Positions 19,001 through 28,826 are shown, counted from the stretch's first letter. The stretch: DNA of 64,000 bases from Schizochytrium sp. CCTCC M209059 (GCA_000818945.1 KN805374.1:1090064-1154063); one strand, 5' to 3'. Notes: a model not told the origin generated them from the letters alone. Program-made: numbers and translations.

Positions 19001-22000
19001 AGGCGTGGCTGCTCGGCAGCCTTGTTGTTAATATAGCTCTGGGTCAGGTACCAGGGCGTGAGCTGGAGCTCATCGACAATAAATTGCGCGGCACGAAGCT
19101 CCTGCTGTGCAGTGGGCGAGAGCACGTTGTGCTTGCGCGCGATCTCGCGCTCATGCTGCGAACCGGGTACCACGCCATGCGTGCCGCCAGACAGCACGGC
19201 CTCTTTGAGCGCAAAACCGGCGCGCTCCTTGAGGTGGTAAAAGTCCATAAGTACAGCTTGAGCATGCATCACACGCGTCACCTCGCACATGGAGGTCAGT
19301 TCAATACTGCGATCGCGAAGCCTCTGCAGGCCTGCCTGCAGGCTCTCATACTGGCACATGCCCGGACCCGAGATTTTTTCGCGCAAGTCGTTCAGGTTTG
19401 CAGCCTCGCTGGTGTTGAGCACGACGCGGCCCCGATTCACGTGCGCCACCCGCTTGAGCGACTTTTGCACCACGGCCGGAGCAATGAGCGAGAACATGTG
19501 CTCGAACGTCTTGGAGTCCATGGCAACCTGAACGAGATTATTTCGCTTGCGCGGCTCGACCTGGCTGTTGCGTTTGCGCTGCTCGCGGTTGAAGCGGCGA
19601 ATTACCTGGTAGTCGACAAACCAATCAAGGAACTCGCGCATCTTCGCACGCTTGTTCGCGCGCGTCTCGGCCGTTCCAGGGTGAAAAACCTCACGCTGTG
19701 GCTCGGTTTGGCCCACGAGGTAGAGGGATTTGATGTTGCGAATATAGACGTCTTCCTTGGAACCTGCGCCATCGGCGCCCGTTCCAGTTGACGAAGAGCC
19801 CTTGCGCTTGGGTCTAACGAGCAAAAAGTCTGTCTTGCTGACCTTGTGCTCGCAAACCGGGGCAACGATGAGGTCATTGACAATCGCCGGATACATTTCC
19901 TTCGGCCGCAAAATGGCAAAAAAGGGCGACCGGTCGCCTGGCTGCAGGACCACGGGGCGTCCGTGGCCAGGCGGAGTTGGCGGGATGAAGCTCTCGTCTG
20001 TGGGTTTGTCGGCCTGATAAAAGTTACAAAGCATTGAGGCCATGCCCACGTTGCACAAGAGCGGCGGGCGCTCTTCCATGTACTCGAAAAGACAGATTGC
20101 GCCGGTGGACCCACTGATGTCGGCACGCGTCCAGTTTTTGCGGTTCTGGCGAATACCGCCGTCGATACCCGCGTGGAAGACGGTGTGCTTGCCGACCTGC
20201 AAGGGAACTTCTGGATTGACCACCACTTCGGGTCGATGGAGACGACGCGCGTCGGCTGCCTTGAGCTCGGCCTTGTATTCTTGCACAATGACCTCTTTGG
20301 GAATCTGAGGTAGCCGGCGACAGCGAAGCCTTTCGCTGATGCCGCGGCCCATCTCGGTGTTGCTCTCGTTCTTCTCATCGATAAAGCGAAAGTAGCCATT
20401 CTCGCGAAGCTTGGTCCTGCGCTCATCTTTACTAATCTTTTTGAGTTGCTTGAGACCCATTGCGCTCTTCTCGAAGACTTCTTTCTTTTTCTTCTCGACG
20501 ACCATGGCCTCTCTGGCCAGAACCGCGCCCGGGCGCACATCGTTTCCGTATGCTTCGACAATCTCGTCTCTAGTGAGACAGCCCGTGTCATTGGCAGAGA
20601 CGACGAGAGGCGCACCGAAGGAGGCGTCAATCACAACGCGTTTATCAAGGAGGTCTTCGTCCCAGCAAATCTGATCAAGCCACATGCATGATGCGAGCTC
20701 TTGGTTCATCGGTGTGCGAAGATACTGGCTGACCGCCAGCTCGGTGGCCGAGACTCGAGGAGGCGGGTTTTCCATCTCGTCTGCGAAGACGCCCCAGTTG
20801 CTCGAGGTGCCCAAAGTCTGGGTTGGCATCGAGACTTGGACAATTTGAGCATTCGATCCCGTCGTCATACTCAATGAGCCTCCAGTTGCGCCTGCGCCGA
20901 CCCCGGCGGGGCCGCTCGAGCTCCACTCGACATCAAAGTCATCGTCATCATCAGAATCGTCTACATCCATTGCATCAGGGTTCTTGCTGGACGATGGTAG
21001 TGGCGGTGGCGGAGGTGGTGGGGCTGACGACAGCTGCTGCTGCTGCTGCTGCTGCTGTGGCTGTGCGGGGGATGTAGGAGACCCTTTGCTTTTGTTGAGA
21101 ACTATTTTGGGAATGTTGATCTTGGGGGAACGCGGTGAGGAGGCGCCACTTTTCTTGGCGTCTTGACTCACGCTGGGCGATACTGCAGCGACCCCAGATT
21201 TGGCGGGTGGCACGGAAACACTCTTGCTGTCCAGGCTAGAAATTGAGATTGGTTGTGCGCTGACACTCGTCGATTTGGAGTCGATTGCAGACGATGAAGG
21301 GGCATCCTTGCCGTCGTTGCCGCTTATTTCACTGCCAACAGTGTCTTCTTCATCATCTCCCCAGCTGATTGAATTTTCCCAAGCTGTATCGATGGCAGCC
21401 ACAACGGAGTCCCGCTTGGTCGGCATCTCCAGAAGGTCGGTGCAACTTGTAATCGAGCTCTCCTCAGAGAGTGCTCTTTTTCCGTGTGAAATTTTGGTGC
21501 TTGCCACGGCGTTGGTCGGTGCATCTATATGGCCATTTGCGCTGCCCGGAGTGCCCTTACTGGATGCGTGACCGTTGGCCAAAGACTCGAGAGGCTTGAT
21601 CTGTTTTCCGTCGGCGCGCTCAGCAAAAGAAGAGTTGTCCGAGTCCGATTCGTCGTCGGAGATATCCTCCTCAATCACGTGGCCAATCGGAAGTTGCTCC
21701 GCGGGCGTGCCCAAAAGAGAAAACCCCACGGAGTGACAAAGGACTTGGGCCTTTTCAAGCGCATCGTGCTCCCAGGTTTCTTCGTTCACCTTGACCTCGC
21801 GTTTGTTACGCTTGATAACTTTGTCGGCCGGAATGAGCGGGTGCTGCTGGCCGGCCTCGGATGGGAGGAGCGCGGAAAAGCGCAAGACGGGCTCGCCACT
21901 ATCATCGACAAGCTTGGGGAAACGCGCCAGCTCCTGGTTGCCGAGCTCTTTGACTTCGTCCTCGGAAAGCTTGCTCATAATACCTCGAGGAGCGTAGCGG

Positions 22001-22074
22001 CCATCCTCCCGCGAAGGCGCTGCTTTGGCCAAAGGCGCGGCGCGGCCCGCCGCGGTCCATCTCGCAAGAGACAT
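16024..22074 (-). CDS. TAF1: TFIID subunit TAF1 with one bromodomain
   Basis: This is a 2016-aa single-exon frame. From about residue 460 to 1065 it carries the TAF1 core (DUF3591): VVIDASFGAPLVVSANDTG, ICLFEYMEERPPLL, GDRSPFFAIL, LYLVGQTEPQ and WYLTQSYINN. In known TAF1 this region contacts TAF7 and promoter DNA. A Lys/Glu then Asp/Glu/Ser-rich low-complexity stretch spans about 1210-1480. A zinc knuckle CRTCGLPGHVSNARIC sits near residue 1645. One bromodomain (about 1735-1835, with PMYLGKIKQKI and NAATFNGNDNE) follows; animals have two. The tail has a poly-Gln run and Pro-rich repeats, ending in a Glu run. The first ATG (22074) is taken; a second Met at residue 33 (MSKLSEDEV) begins the more ordered part. 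The protein acts in the nucleus as the TFIID scaffold. Confidence 0.95.
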   Translation of the reverse strand: MSLARWTAAGRAAPLAKAAPSREDGRYAPRGIMSKLSEDEVKELGNQELARFPKLVDDSGEPVLRFSALLPSEAGQQHPLIPADKVIKRNKREVKVNEETWEHDALEKAQVLCHSVGFSLLGTPAEQLPIGHVIEEDISDDESDSDNSSFAERADGKQIKPLESLANGHASSKGTPGSANGHIDAPTNAVASTKISHGKRALSEESSITSCTDLLEMPTKRDSVVAAIDTAWENSISWGDDEEDTVGSEISGNDGKDAPSSSAIDSKSTSVSAQPISISSLDSKSVSVPPAKSGVAAVSPSVSQDAKKSGASSPRSPKINIPKIVLNKSKGSPTSPAQPQQQQQQQQLSSAPPPPPPPLPSSSKNPDAMDVDDSDDDDDFDVEWSSSGPAGVGAGATGGSLSMTTGSNAQIVQVSMPTQTLGTSSNWGVFADEMENPPPRVSATELAVSQYLRTPMNQELASCMWLDQICWDEDLLDKRVVIDASFGAPLVVSANDTGCLTRDEIVEAYGNDVRPGAVLAREAMVVEKKKKEVFEKSAMGLKQLKKISKDERRTKLRENGYFRFIDEKNESNTEMGRGISERLRCRRLPQIPKEVIVQEYKAELKAADARRLHRPEVVVNPEVPLQVGKHTVFHAGIDGGIRQNRKNWTRADISGSTGAICLFEYMEERPPLLCNVGMASMLCNFYQADKPTDESFIPPTPPGHGRPVVLQPGDRSPFFAILRPKEMYPAIVNDLIVAPVCEHKVSKTDFLLVRPKRKGSSSTGTGADGAGSKEDVYIRNIKSLYLVGQTEPQREVFHPGTAETRANKRAKMREFLDWFVDYQVIRRFNREQRKRNSQVEPRKRNNLVQVAMDSKTFEHMFSLIAPAVVQKSLKRVAHVNRGRVVLNTSEAANLNDLREKISGPGMCQYESLQAGLQRLRDRSIELTSMCEVTRVMHAQAVLMDFYHLKERAGFALKEAVLSGGTHGVVPGSQHEREIARKHNVLSPTAQQELRAAQFIVDELQLTPWYLTQSYINNKAAEQPRLKLIGLGEPSGRHEAISYLPESIEGSIRKGARNKFRHRMVAGAAATAAALSAVKAADAEDKQQDNNEKKKRSDRYGGTERDLRGLTLEVGAKILSLFGHEWEEIDLLDRWDRIMLVEEYASAYGGAANIPFLTKFARNAPKLTEKDIRERDVVQKRVNALFEKQIKAISQQQPPAYVLEEEKRRERKARKKEKRKRERAEKRKRKANGEDGQEEGEDDADSDDGEDGGKDDDADDEDDEDEDNEEDEDEDEDDEAAENEDDEDGNPKSAKAKSSAKMEQEDEAILEDLDSDSDSDDSDDSDASSVEEGGAANVTEPGAAGSDAASTSKANAAGADAKADAKTDDKSGSKADDKEARKQAKAAKKAKKKAAKASASAAGTGSAATSGAASGANKASGAAAKDDDSDSDSDSSDESDDGGANLDMFKASLAGPMQSSENLLDQKDGASGAAAGKKKGERMSDEERMLALFKQNITKRHITDDDKQKNEAILKEAADRAKMRQIPANLPGQPPFRKQQVVRRTVIRNLPNGETEVSVEYIKAPELVKQVREDIRKRESLAEGSRRLTRPALDSKARNRAPPPPRVQERDRIEGKKRFEEYQANIRQYGKNWPSTVKAEGDQKRCRTCGLPGHVSNARICPLNHFELKDNDQVKMKGLKLKLPIAPSAPPVVGRISQRTGVKSFLQARKRQLGGKTEPSSKSAKRQKRGGNRRVGPVSDLSEKLMKVYQELYVMREAELFRKKVNKQAVPRYYDIIKKPMYLGKIKQKIEGLQYTSRAGFMEDLNLMLSNAATFNGNDNEITRKARELVSTAENSMAKMSDVLAQLEQNIIDSGAAAPPPPSLSGSGAGSNKRRKVNSLFKAMPNPPTAAAAGGNSSSSSSSTSTAQQQPKQQQQQQQANLSSQSSMSFDPFADDDGPSATPGNDFFSGGPTPSPGPDMPRPSPSPGISFPMPSPSPGPGMTPLPAPSPAASELFNIDLENSDNVVEEEEEEEEIV

Positions 22075-23462
22075 GGTGAAGGATGCAAAAAGACGGCAAA
22101 GGACGCGGTCAGCTAGCTAAGCTGAGCTGAGCGGAGCTGAGCTGAGCTGCTCAGGGCAAGACGATCGCTGCAGCGTACTCCGGCACGAGTAGCCGGCCTG
22201 CTTGCGAGCCTGCTTGCTTGCGAGCCTGCTTGCGAGCTTGCCGGCAGCAACAAGAAGCGCGCGGCGCCGGCGTCACTCCTTGGCCACGCTACAACTCACT
22301 CGCCCGCTCGCGCTCGAGCGCCTGCTAACGGCGGCGCAGGTCCGAAATCGGCGCGCGTAGCTGCTGCGGCGACGCGCGCGGCTGCGCCCGCGCGACCGTC
22401 GCCGCGCGAGACGTCGAGGCCGGGCTCCTTCTGTCGCCCGCCCGTCTGCGCAACGGGGTCTGTGTTCTCGAGAAAGCGAGACGAGACAAGACGATTCGCT
22501 GCCGTGGAGCGGAGCCCTCGCGCAACAGCGTCCTGAACCCGCGCGTGCGGGCCGCGGAGCCTGCGACCTCTCTCCCTTTTCCTGTCGCCCTCGCTCTCGC
22601 CCGCCGCCGCCGCCGCCGCCGCGACCGAGCAGCCACTGCCGCGCGCGCTCGCTCGCTCGCTCTCCGGTCGGGCTTTGGTGATTGTTTTTTTGACTACGTA
22701 TCTTGGTAGTAAAAGTAGTAGCAGCAGGCCTAGGCCCAGTAGTAGTCTTGTGGCATAGTAGTTTAATTGTGTGGGACACGGCAGCGGCGAGAACACCTCG
22801 CTCGCACGCACGCTCGTTCGCTCGCTCGCTTGGAGTAGTTCGCGTATGAATAGCAGCTGTTTTGTCGTCATCCCACTTTGTACGAAACCTTTATTTTTCC
22901 CGAGACATTCTTATAAAAATTACTCTGCTGGAAATGACGCACTTCACGTTTTCGATTTCGGGAGTTTATCTTATGTTCGGCATACAGCCTGCTTGCCTGC
23001 CCACGTGCCTGCCTACGTGCCTGCGTGCCTGCGGACGCCGCAAGAACTTCCTCGTCTTTACATTTTGCTTTGCTTTCTTTTATAAAATTGTGAGAGCATT
23101 AAAATATTTCCGCACGATGATGCAATGCTTCTTCAAGGTGTGTGCGCGAGGGGCGTCGCGGTGCTCTCAATCGAAGACGGGGACTTCTTTGTCGTATTTA
23201 AGCTATACAAAGTCTCGTTGAAGTTGGAGATTGCCTTTCTTTGTATGCTCGAGGTTCTCCATGCAGGCCTACAATGTATCTACTTGCCAGAGCAAGCCAT
23301 AATCACAATCACTACCAGCAGGAACAATGATTGTGGCTTTGCAGTTATTCTGTTCTTAATCAAAAGCTAACGATTGCACATCTGGACGAACTGGATTGTC
23401 CTGCAGGAGCGCCGAAGACAGCTTTTCAAAAACGACCACCTAGATCGAATCGCCCTCGTCAA
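22075..23462. promoter_or_regulatory. TAF1 upstream region, no supported gene
   Basis: Directly upstream of TAF1 are GAGCT/GCTGA-type short repeats (about 22116-22155) and GCTTGC/GCCTGC repeats (about 22197-22243). From about 22680 the sequence becomes much more AT-rich, which fits 3' flanking sequence of the minus-strand gene at 23463-23911. A short frame at 23125-23370 (+) reads partly like protein but has no recognisable motif. Confidence 0.4.
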
Positions 23463-23911
23463 TCAATCTGCGTCGAGGGCATACTTCAGATTCTCCATCG
23501 CGAAGATGAGGTCTGCGTTGATCTCCTTCCGAGTCTTTAGAACGATAAGAAGGGGATTTCCTTCTCTTCCTCTCATGCCAACGACAAGACAAGCGGTTCC
23601 TGGCCGTGTGTCGAGGAACTATGACCCGGGAACAACTTGCGGAACTCGAGCGGATTGGGGAGGGATCTCAATTTGCACCCCCTGCCGGCGGCCACGGTGG
23701 CGTAAAGAGAATCGAGCTATACTTCAAGACGAGACGCTCGTTCCTGGATCGCGCCGCGAAATTGCTTGGAGATTTCCGATTGGGCCGCAACTCTAGAAAC
23801 GCGCGGCAGCCAATACCCAAACGTTCAAGCCAGGATGGCGAACTAAAGACGCCATCACCTCCAACCCGCGCAGAGCAGCCAGCCAGCCAGCCAGACGGTG
23901 AACTCAACCAT
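23463..23911 (-). CDS. Candidate three-exon small protein (92 aa), unknown function
   Basis: The proposed exons are 23911-23859, 23792-23723 and 23618-23463. The introns are 66 nt (23793-23858, GTGATG to TTCTAG) and 104 nt (23619-23722, GTATAG to TCATAG). Exon lengths 53, 70 and 156 nt keep one frame across both junctions and end at TGA. The last exon is strikingly protein-like (ACLVVGMRGREGNPLLIVLK, then EINADLIFAMENLKYALDAD); exon 2 reads VAAQSEISKQFRGAIQERAS. The first exon is hydrophobic (MVEFTVWLAGWLLCAGW), perhaps a signal or membrane anchor, and is the least certain part. I do not recognise the family. The start codon shares the CATG with a possible start of the divergent GTPase. The splice calls are by eye. 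Confidence 0.45.
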
Positions 23912-24042
23912 GTACAACTTCGGCACGATGCAAGATGCGTTGACGCGCGACAATCGTGGGCCACTTGCGTCCCAAGACGATACTCGACGCTCGTCTCCTT
24001 CGCGCAAAAGAGGAGGAGAAAGTCTCGCCTCGGACGGGCGCG

Positions 24043-26379
24043 ATGAAGAAGGCGACAGAGACCCCGACGCGACGAACAGCGACTGTGACAGCGAGAGCGG
24101 CGGCGACGACGACGACGACGAAAGTGACGACGACGAAAGTGACGACGACGGCTGCGAGGGTGGCTCTGTCGAATTCCGAGCTTGACGTGGACGCGGCCGA
24201 GGTGGTTGAGCCCCTGGACTCCTCGGCTTTGGCTCTCGCCTCGGACTTGGACTCGGCCTCGGAGGTCTTAAAGACGAACGGAACTACTCGACGAGCTGCA
24301 AAAGCAATTCACGCACTCCCGTCGCCGCCGGCGGCGGCGGTGGTGACGGCTGCCGGCGCCATGGACGTAAGAGTCGCCAGGCGTCACGGCGGTGGCGCGC
24401 CGGCCGTCGCGCCCGTGGGCGCAGACTTGTCGGCGCGCCAGGCGTGCAAGACCGCGAAGAAGACCGCGGGAAAGATGGAAAAGGCCAAGCCGCCGACGAC
24501 GACGGCGGCGGCGGCAAGACGCACACACGGCAAGGGCACCCAGCAGGGCGCATCTCGTGCCGGCGCGGTACACCCGTACCCCGCGGAAATCGAGTCCGGG
24601 AACTGGGAGTACAAGCTGCAACTGGCAACGTGTTCGGAACTGCGGCTGGGAAGACTCACTTCGCAGCTCAAATGGCGGCTCGCTGAGGGCGGAGGCGAGG
24701 CCGTCTATGTGCTAGGCGTGGAGGACGATGGGACGCCTATAGGCATCGATAGAAAACAGATGTCGGAGTCCTTGAAAAAGCTCCGGCGCATGGCGACCAT
24801 ACTTGCGTGTGAAGTGGTGAATGTGCGCATGAAGAATGGCCAAGAAGGACAAATTGCTGAAGTGCGCATTCGCAGGAGGCGCGTGGATGTCGTTCCGGAC
24901 GAGAGCGAGGCTCTGTTTTTGGGCGCAAGCGGCACGGGCAAGACGACGCTGATTGGCGTGCTCAAAACGGACGAAACGGACGATGGTCAGGGTTTGGCGC
25001 GCTTGCATATCCTCAAGCACCAGCACGAGATGGACCTGGGTCTGACTTCGGCGACTTCTTGCCATGTCATTCGCTATGGCAGCGATGGCGAGGCAAAGCT
25101 AGACTTTGACGATGACCAAGGAGTTCCTTCTGATATCTTTACGGATGTTGATGGTGAGAGCGCACGAAAGATGCATGGGGTTGCCGAAACGGTAACTCTC
25201 ATCGATACTGCGGGCCACCCGCGGTACTTTAAGACTGCTCTTTACGGGTTGACGGCCATGCATCCTGATTTTGCTGTTATTGTCGTTGATGCCGAGGCGC
25301 TGCAAGCGCATGGATCTGGAAATTACGATGGCGACGAGGGGGGCGTGGCGCAGAGAATACGCTTCACATTGGACCTGCTCCTCATGTGCAAGCTTCTCAA
25401 GGTGCCCTTTATCGTAGTTGTGACCAAGTCGGACCTCTTTGTGGGTGGTAGCGAGAGCCAAGGTGCGCAAGTTGCCACTCTCGAGACGCTCGCACGCGAG
25501 CTCGTGGCCCAAGTCTTCGAGGAGTTGTCCGATCAAGGTGCGTCCGTGTCCGGTCTGCAGGTCTTTGTTTGCTCTAGCACAACCAAGGCTGGAATTGTCA
25601 CGCTCCGGCGCGTTCTGGGCGCCTTGCGTCGAAATGCCGGTCTCGGACCATGGCCACAAGGCGCGCCGGTCGTCTGTCATCGTCTGGAGAACTGCGCAAG
25701 CGCAGACGCGTGCATGTACGTGCGCGAGTCCTTTCAGACGTGCGATTTTGACGACTCGGGCGTCATTGTTGGCGGCCGCTTGACCTCCGGCGTTGTTGCA
25801 GTAGGAGACACTTTGCTCTTTGGGCCTGATTCTCGCGGCGGTTTTGTCAATGTTGTTGTACACAGCATTCGAACAGCCTATGGTGCAGACCTCAGCGTTG
25901 TCGCAGCTGGTCACACGGTCACCTTTGCTCTTCGTCTCGCCAAGAAGAGAGGCGCCGCGGAAAAATCTGCAGAGGGTGTCGACGGCGCCAGCAATGTCGC
26001 TGTTGGTGGTGCTTTAGACACATCTGCTTTGGACGGGACGGACTTGGCGCAAATCGCTCGTCGCGGGGCGTGTCTATGCGCGCCGGATCGCGCGCGCCAT
26101 GTCGAATGGGGCGCGAAACTTCGCGTCCTCGCATGTCTGGACCTGAACTCTGGCGCGATTGTGCTCGAACTAGATGCGAGCAAGCATCATGAGTTCACTT
26201 TGCGTTCGAGCACGCTCAAGCAGCGCGTCCTGTGTTCCTCTTTGCGCGCCGACGAGCTCAACGTCCAATTCCAGCACCGCCCGGAGGCCCTCCCGCTGCA
26301 GGAGCCCGTCATTCTGCAGCGCGGGGCCACCATTGTGCTTGCTCACTTTTGTATAGGCACTGTAATAACCACCTCGTAA
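24043..26379 (+). CDS. GTPBP1/GTPBP2-like translational GTPase
   Basis: The product is 778 aa from the first ATG in the conserved frame. Residues about 1-170 are low complexity. Homology begins near HPYPAEIESGNWEYKLQL and runs through a family-typical pre-G region (VYVLGVEDDGTPIGI). The G domain has G1 GASGTGKTT (about residue 293), the switch region HEMDLGLTSATS, G3 DTAGHPRYFKT (about 387) and G4 TKSD (about 460). EF-Tu-like beta-barrel domains follow, with VGDTLLFGPD, AGHTVTFAL and a final RGATIVLAHFCIGTVI. GTPBP1/2 proteins resemble EF-1A/eRF3 and act in ribosome rescue and mRNA decay in animals. The N-terminus is uncertain. An acidic Asp/Ser-rich frame starting at ATG 23910 overlaps it one frame off, and could be the true first exon if an intron (for example 24160-24295) is removed. 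Confidence 0.85.
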   Translation: MKKATETPTRRTATVTARAAATTTTTKVTTTKVTTTAARVALSNSELDVDAAEVVEPLDSSALALASDLDSASEVLKTNGTTRRAAKAIHALPSPPAAAVVTAAGAMDVRVARRHGGGAPAVAPVGADLSARQACKTAKKTAGKMEKAKPPTTTAAAARRTHGKGTQQGASRAGAVHPYPAEIESGNWEYKLQLATCSELRLGRLTSQLKWRLAEGGGEAVYVLGVEDDGTPIGIDRKQMSESLKKLRRMATILACEVVNVRMKNGQEGQIAEVRIRRRRVDVVPDESEALFLGASGTGKTTLIGVLKTDETDDGQGLARLHILKHQHEMDLGLTSATSCHVIRYGSDGEAKLDFDDDQGVPSDIFTDVDGESARKMHGVAETVTLIDTAGHPRYFKTALYGLTAMHPDFAVIVVDAEALQAHGSGNYDGDEGGVAQRIRFTLDLLLMCKLLKVPFIVVVTKSDLFVGGSESQGAQVATLETLARELVAQVFEELSDQGASVSGLQVFVCSSTTKAGIVTLRRVLGALRRNAGLGPWPQGAPVVCHRLENCASADACMYVRESFQTCDFDDSGVIVGGRLTSGVVAVGDTLLFGPDSRGGFVNVVVHSIRTAYGADLSVVAAGHTVTFALRLAKKRGAAEKSAEGVDGASNVAVGGALDTSALDGTDLAQIARRGACLCAPDRARHVEWGAKLRVLACLDLNSGAIVLELDASKHHEFTLRSSTLKQRVLCSSLRADELNVQFQHRPEALPLQEPVILQRGATIVLAHFCIGTVITTS

Positions 26380-26574
26380 TTGCTTTGCTTTGCTTTGCTT
26401 TGCTTTGCTTTGCTTTGCTTTGCTTTGCTCTGCTTTGCTTTGCTTTGCTTTGCTTTAATTCGCTTTAATTCGCTTTGCTTTGCTTTAATTCGCTTTAATT
26501 CGCTTTGCTTTGCTTTAATTCAATTCGCTTTGCTTTACTTTAATTCGCTTTGCTTTGCTTTGCTTTGCGGCTCG
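26380..26574. repeat. TTTGC pentanucleotide tract with TTTAATTCGC variants
   Basis: Starting directly after the GTPase stop codon, about 190 bp consist of TTTGC repeats interspersed with TTTAATTCGC units, all with period 5 or 10. The tract leaves several frames open (poly LLCFA-type reading), which explains the spurious frames here. A smaller TTTGC tract recurs at about 33027-33080. Confidence 0.95.
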
Positions 26575-27989
26575 CCTAGGCCTGTCCTTATTCGCCCGCT
26601 CGCTCACTGCCAGGCTGCGCCAAACTGCGTGCACAGTTCTTGCTCGCCCTAATTCTTCAGTACGATCAGTAAGAACCGAGATCAGGGGCGACCGTGCATG
26701 CGTGCACGCCTTGCATTGCCTACGGCGAGGCGGCGGGGGCTTGTGACCTTGCGCTCTCGACAGCGAGTCCTGGCTGAGGCCGAGCACGCCCGAGGCTAGC
26801 TAGCTAGCTAGATAGATAGCGATGCGGAGGAGGGTGGGAGCGTGAGCGCAAGCCGAGCTGAGCTCGGAAACAGGCAGCCAACAAGTGGAGTCGAAGCCCG
26901 ACCTCGATGCTGCCGCGCAGAGCCACTGCCGCTATCCCACGGCGGCGTCTCGAGGGCCGGAGCGGGCCGCGCCGCGCGCGCAGCTGCAGATGAACGAGAG
27001 AATGAAGGAACGAATGTATACGAATGTACGAATGAATGAATGAATGAACGAAAGAATGAATGAATGGGTCGATGCAGAATCTCAAAGGACGCACGCGAAC
27101 CCTGGAGAGTCAGGCCGCTCCCGGCTTCATTTCACTGAGCGACAAAAAAAAACACGCTTAACTAACATCGCGCGGCTGGCTACTAGTACGCAGCAGCTCC
27201 TCCTCCGCCGCCCTTCGGGCCGAGTTGACCTCGAAGCCCTCCAGCGGCGCCTGGCTGCTGCAGCCGCAAAGCAGCAGGCTAGACGCAACTAGACGCAAGG
27301 CCCGCTCGCTCGCTCGCTCGCTCGCTCGCTTGCTTTCTTGCAGTTGCCATGGTCGCTGGCGCTGTTGCTTGCTTGCTCCACGGGCGTTCGCTCCTAGTCT
27401 TCACGGCTGAACCGCGCGCCCTGCTTGCGCCGCAGAGACAGGCGGCCCGGGTCCCGCGAGGCCTCCGGAGCGGAGGAAGGAACCAGAGCGGGCCCTCTCT
27501 CCTTGGTGGCTAGGGAGGGAGGGAGGAAGGAAGGAAGGGAGGAGGGCGGAGAGGGACTCAGCGCAGCGCAGAGGCGGCAGCCGCGATGCAGCAGCGGCCA
27601 GAGTCTGAACGTCTGGGCGGCTGAAAGTCTGCACGTGCGCGCGGGCGGCAGGTGCTGCAGGCAGGCAGGAGGCAGGCAGGCAGGCAGGCACTGCAGATAG
27701 GCACTCCTGGCATAGCACTGGCAGCCAGGTGAGCTTGCCGGCCAGCGGCAGAGGGCGGAGTTGGGTCGCGCAGAACCGCATCGGATTGCATCGCTCTGCA
27801 CGCACGCACGCACGCTCGCACGCGCGCTCGCAAGCGAGCAAGCAAGTGGGCGAAAAGAAGCGTACGAACGTGAAGCCTGGCAAAGCGAACAAAGCTCGAG
27901 AAGCGAGGAACCTGAAAAAGCGAAAGGAACCGCGCGCCCAGTCCTCTATCCACGAAGCGTTCTCCTCTTAAAAACTCAAGCAGGCCAAA
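26575..27989. promoter_or_regulatory. Repeat-rich gap upstream of tetraspanin 1, no supported gene
   Basis: This 1.4-kb stretch holds a GCTA/GATA run (about 26795-26820), a GAAT run (about 27022-27066), GCTC repeats (about 27303-27331), GGAA repeats (about 27519-27540), CAGG repeats (about 27657-27690) and a CACG/CTCG run (about 27798-27840). I see no conserved reading frame. The last 200 bp probably form the promoter and 5' UTR of the tetraspanin gene. Confidence 0.45.
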
Positions 27990-28826
27990 ATGTGGGGCTC
28001 CTTCTTGTGCGCATCCTTTATCACCGTGTTGCACTGCTTCACGGCGATCGGGGGGCTTGTTATCATCGGCCTTTCGGCCTGGTTGCTCGCGGACGGCTTC
28101 CAGCTCAATGTCTTTACCGAGAACGACTGGATTCTCTGGATTGTGCTGGCTGTTGGCATTGTCATTCTTCTGCTTGGATGTTTGGCGGCTTGCAAGAGCA
28201 GCTCCACGAATGTGAGCTGCAACATCATCCTTGCATTCGTCCAGGCCATCTTTGGGCTCGCCATTGGAGCTCTCGGCGCGCTCATCATCATTACCTTTGT
28301 TTACAGTGGTCAAGTGTCCGAGACGGCAGCCCCAGACTTGAACGATGGAATCAGTGGCTACATCAAGTTTCTCTCGGATTACAGTCTTGGCCTCTACGGA
28401 AGCTGCTGCGTGCCTAATGACCTTCCCAGCGGCTACGATACGCAGTGCGGTGATGTGACCTCTTCAAGCTTTGACACCGTGTGCTACTGGAACGAGGACA
28501 ACCGCAACTTTGGCGAGTACAATCTCACGAGCTCTACTTGCGACAGCATCGAAGTGCTTGACTTTTGTGTGCTTTCTAGCGACTGGAAGGAGTTCCAGGA
28601 TCATTTGGCTTCTTGGCTTCACGATTACGGGTTCCCTACTGGCATTGCGTTCACGGTCTATGGTGGTCTTTTGCTGTTTGCCTTTATTGGTAGCTGCATT
28701 ATCGCGGTCCGGCATGCTCGGGCGCAGAGCGGCGACGATGGCGATGACGATGACGATGGCACGCCCAACGCGCTTGTAAACGATGGTGGTCAAACCATCA
28801 ACCTCAACATTGACGCGAGCTCATAG
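27990..28826 (+). CDS. Tetraspanin-like four-helix membrane protein 1
   Basis: The 278-aa protein has the tetraspanin layout: TM1 (about residues 8-34), a short loop, TM2 (46-67), TM3 (79-104), a large extracellular loop (about 105-215) and TM4 (217-243). The large loop has a GSCCVP motif in place of the classical CCG, plus further cysteines (TQCGD, TVCYW, STCDS, DFCVL) able to pair as disulfides. NLTS is a potential glycosylation site. The cytosolic tail is Asp-rich. Tetraspanins organise plasma-membrane or endosomal microdomains. The start is CAAAATGT directly before the first hydrophobic helix. Tetraspanin 2 lies 1.7 kb downstream on the same strand, but the two are diverged. Confidence 0.75.
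   Translation: MWGSFLCASFITVLHCFTAIGGLVIIGLSAWLLADGFQLNVFTENDWILWIVLAVGIVILLLGCLAACKSSSTNVSCNIILAFVQAIFGLAIGALGALIIITFVYSGQVSETAAPDLNDGISGYIKFLSDYSLGLYGSCCVPNDLPSGYDTQCGDVTSSSFDTVCYWNEDNRNFGEYNLTSSTCDSIEVLDFCVLSSDWKEFQDHLASWLHDYGFPTGIAFTVYGGLLLFAFIGSCIIAVRHARAQSGDDGDDDDDGTPNALVNDGGQTINLNIDASS

Noticed and set aside
18166..19791. 541-codon open frame on the plus strand inside TAF1
   Set aside because: It lies wholly within the conserved TAF1 core on the opposite strand, and its composition follows from TAF1 codons.
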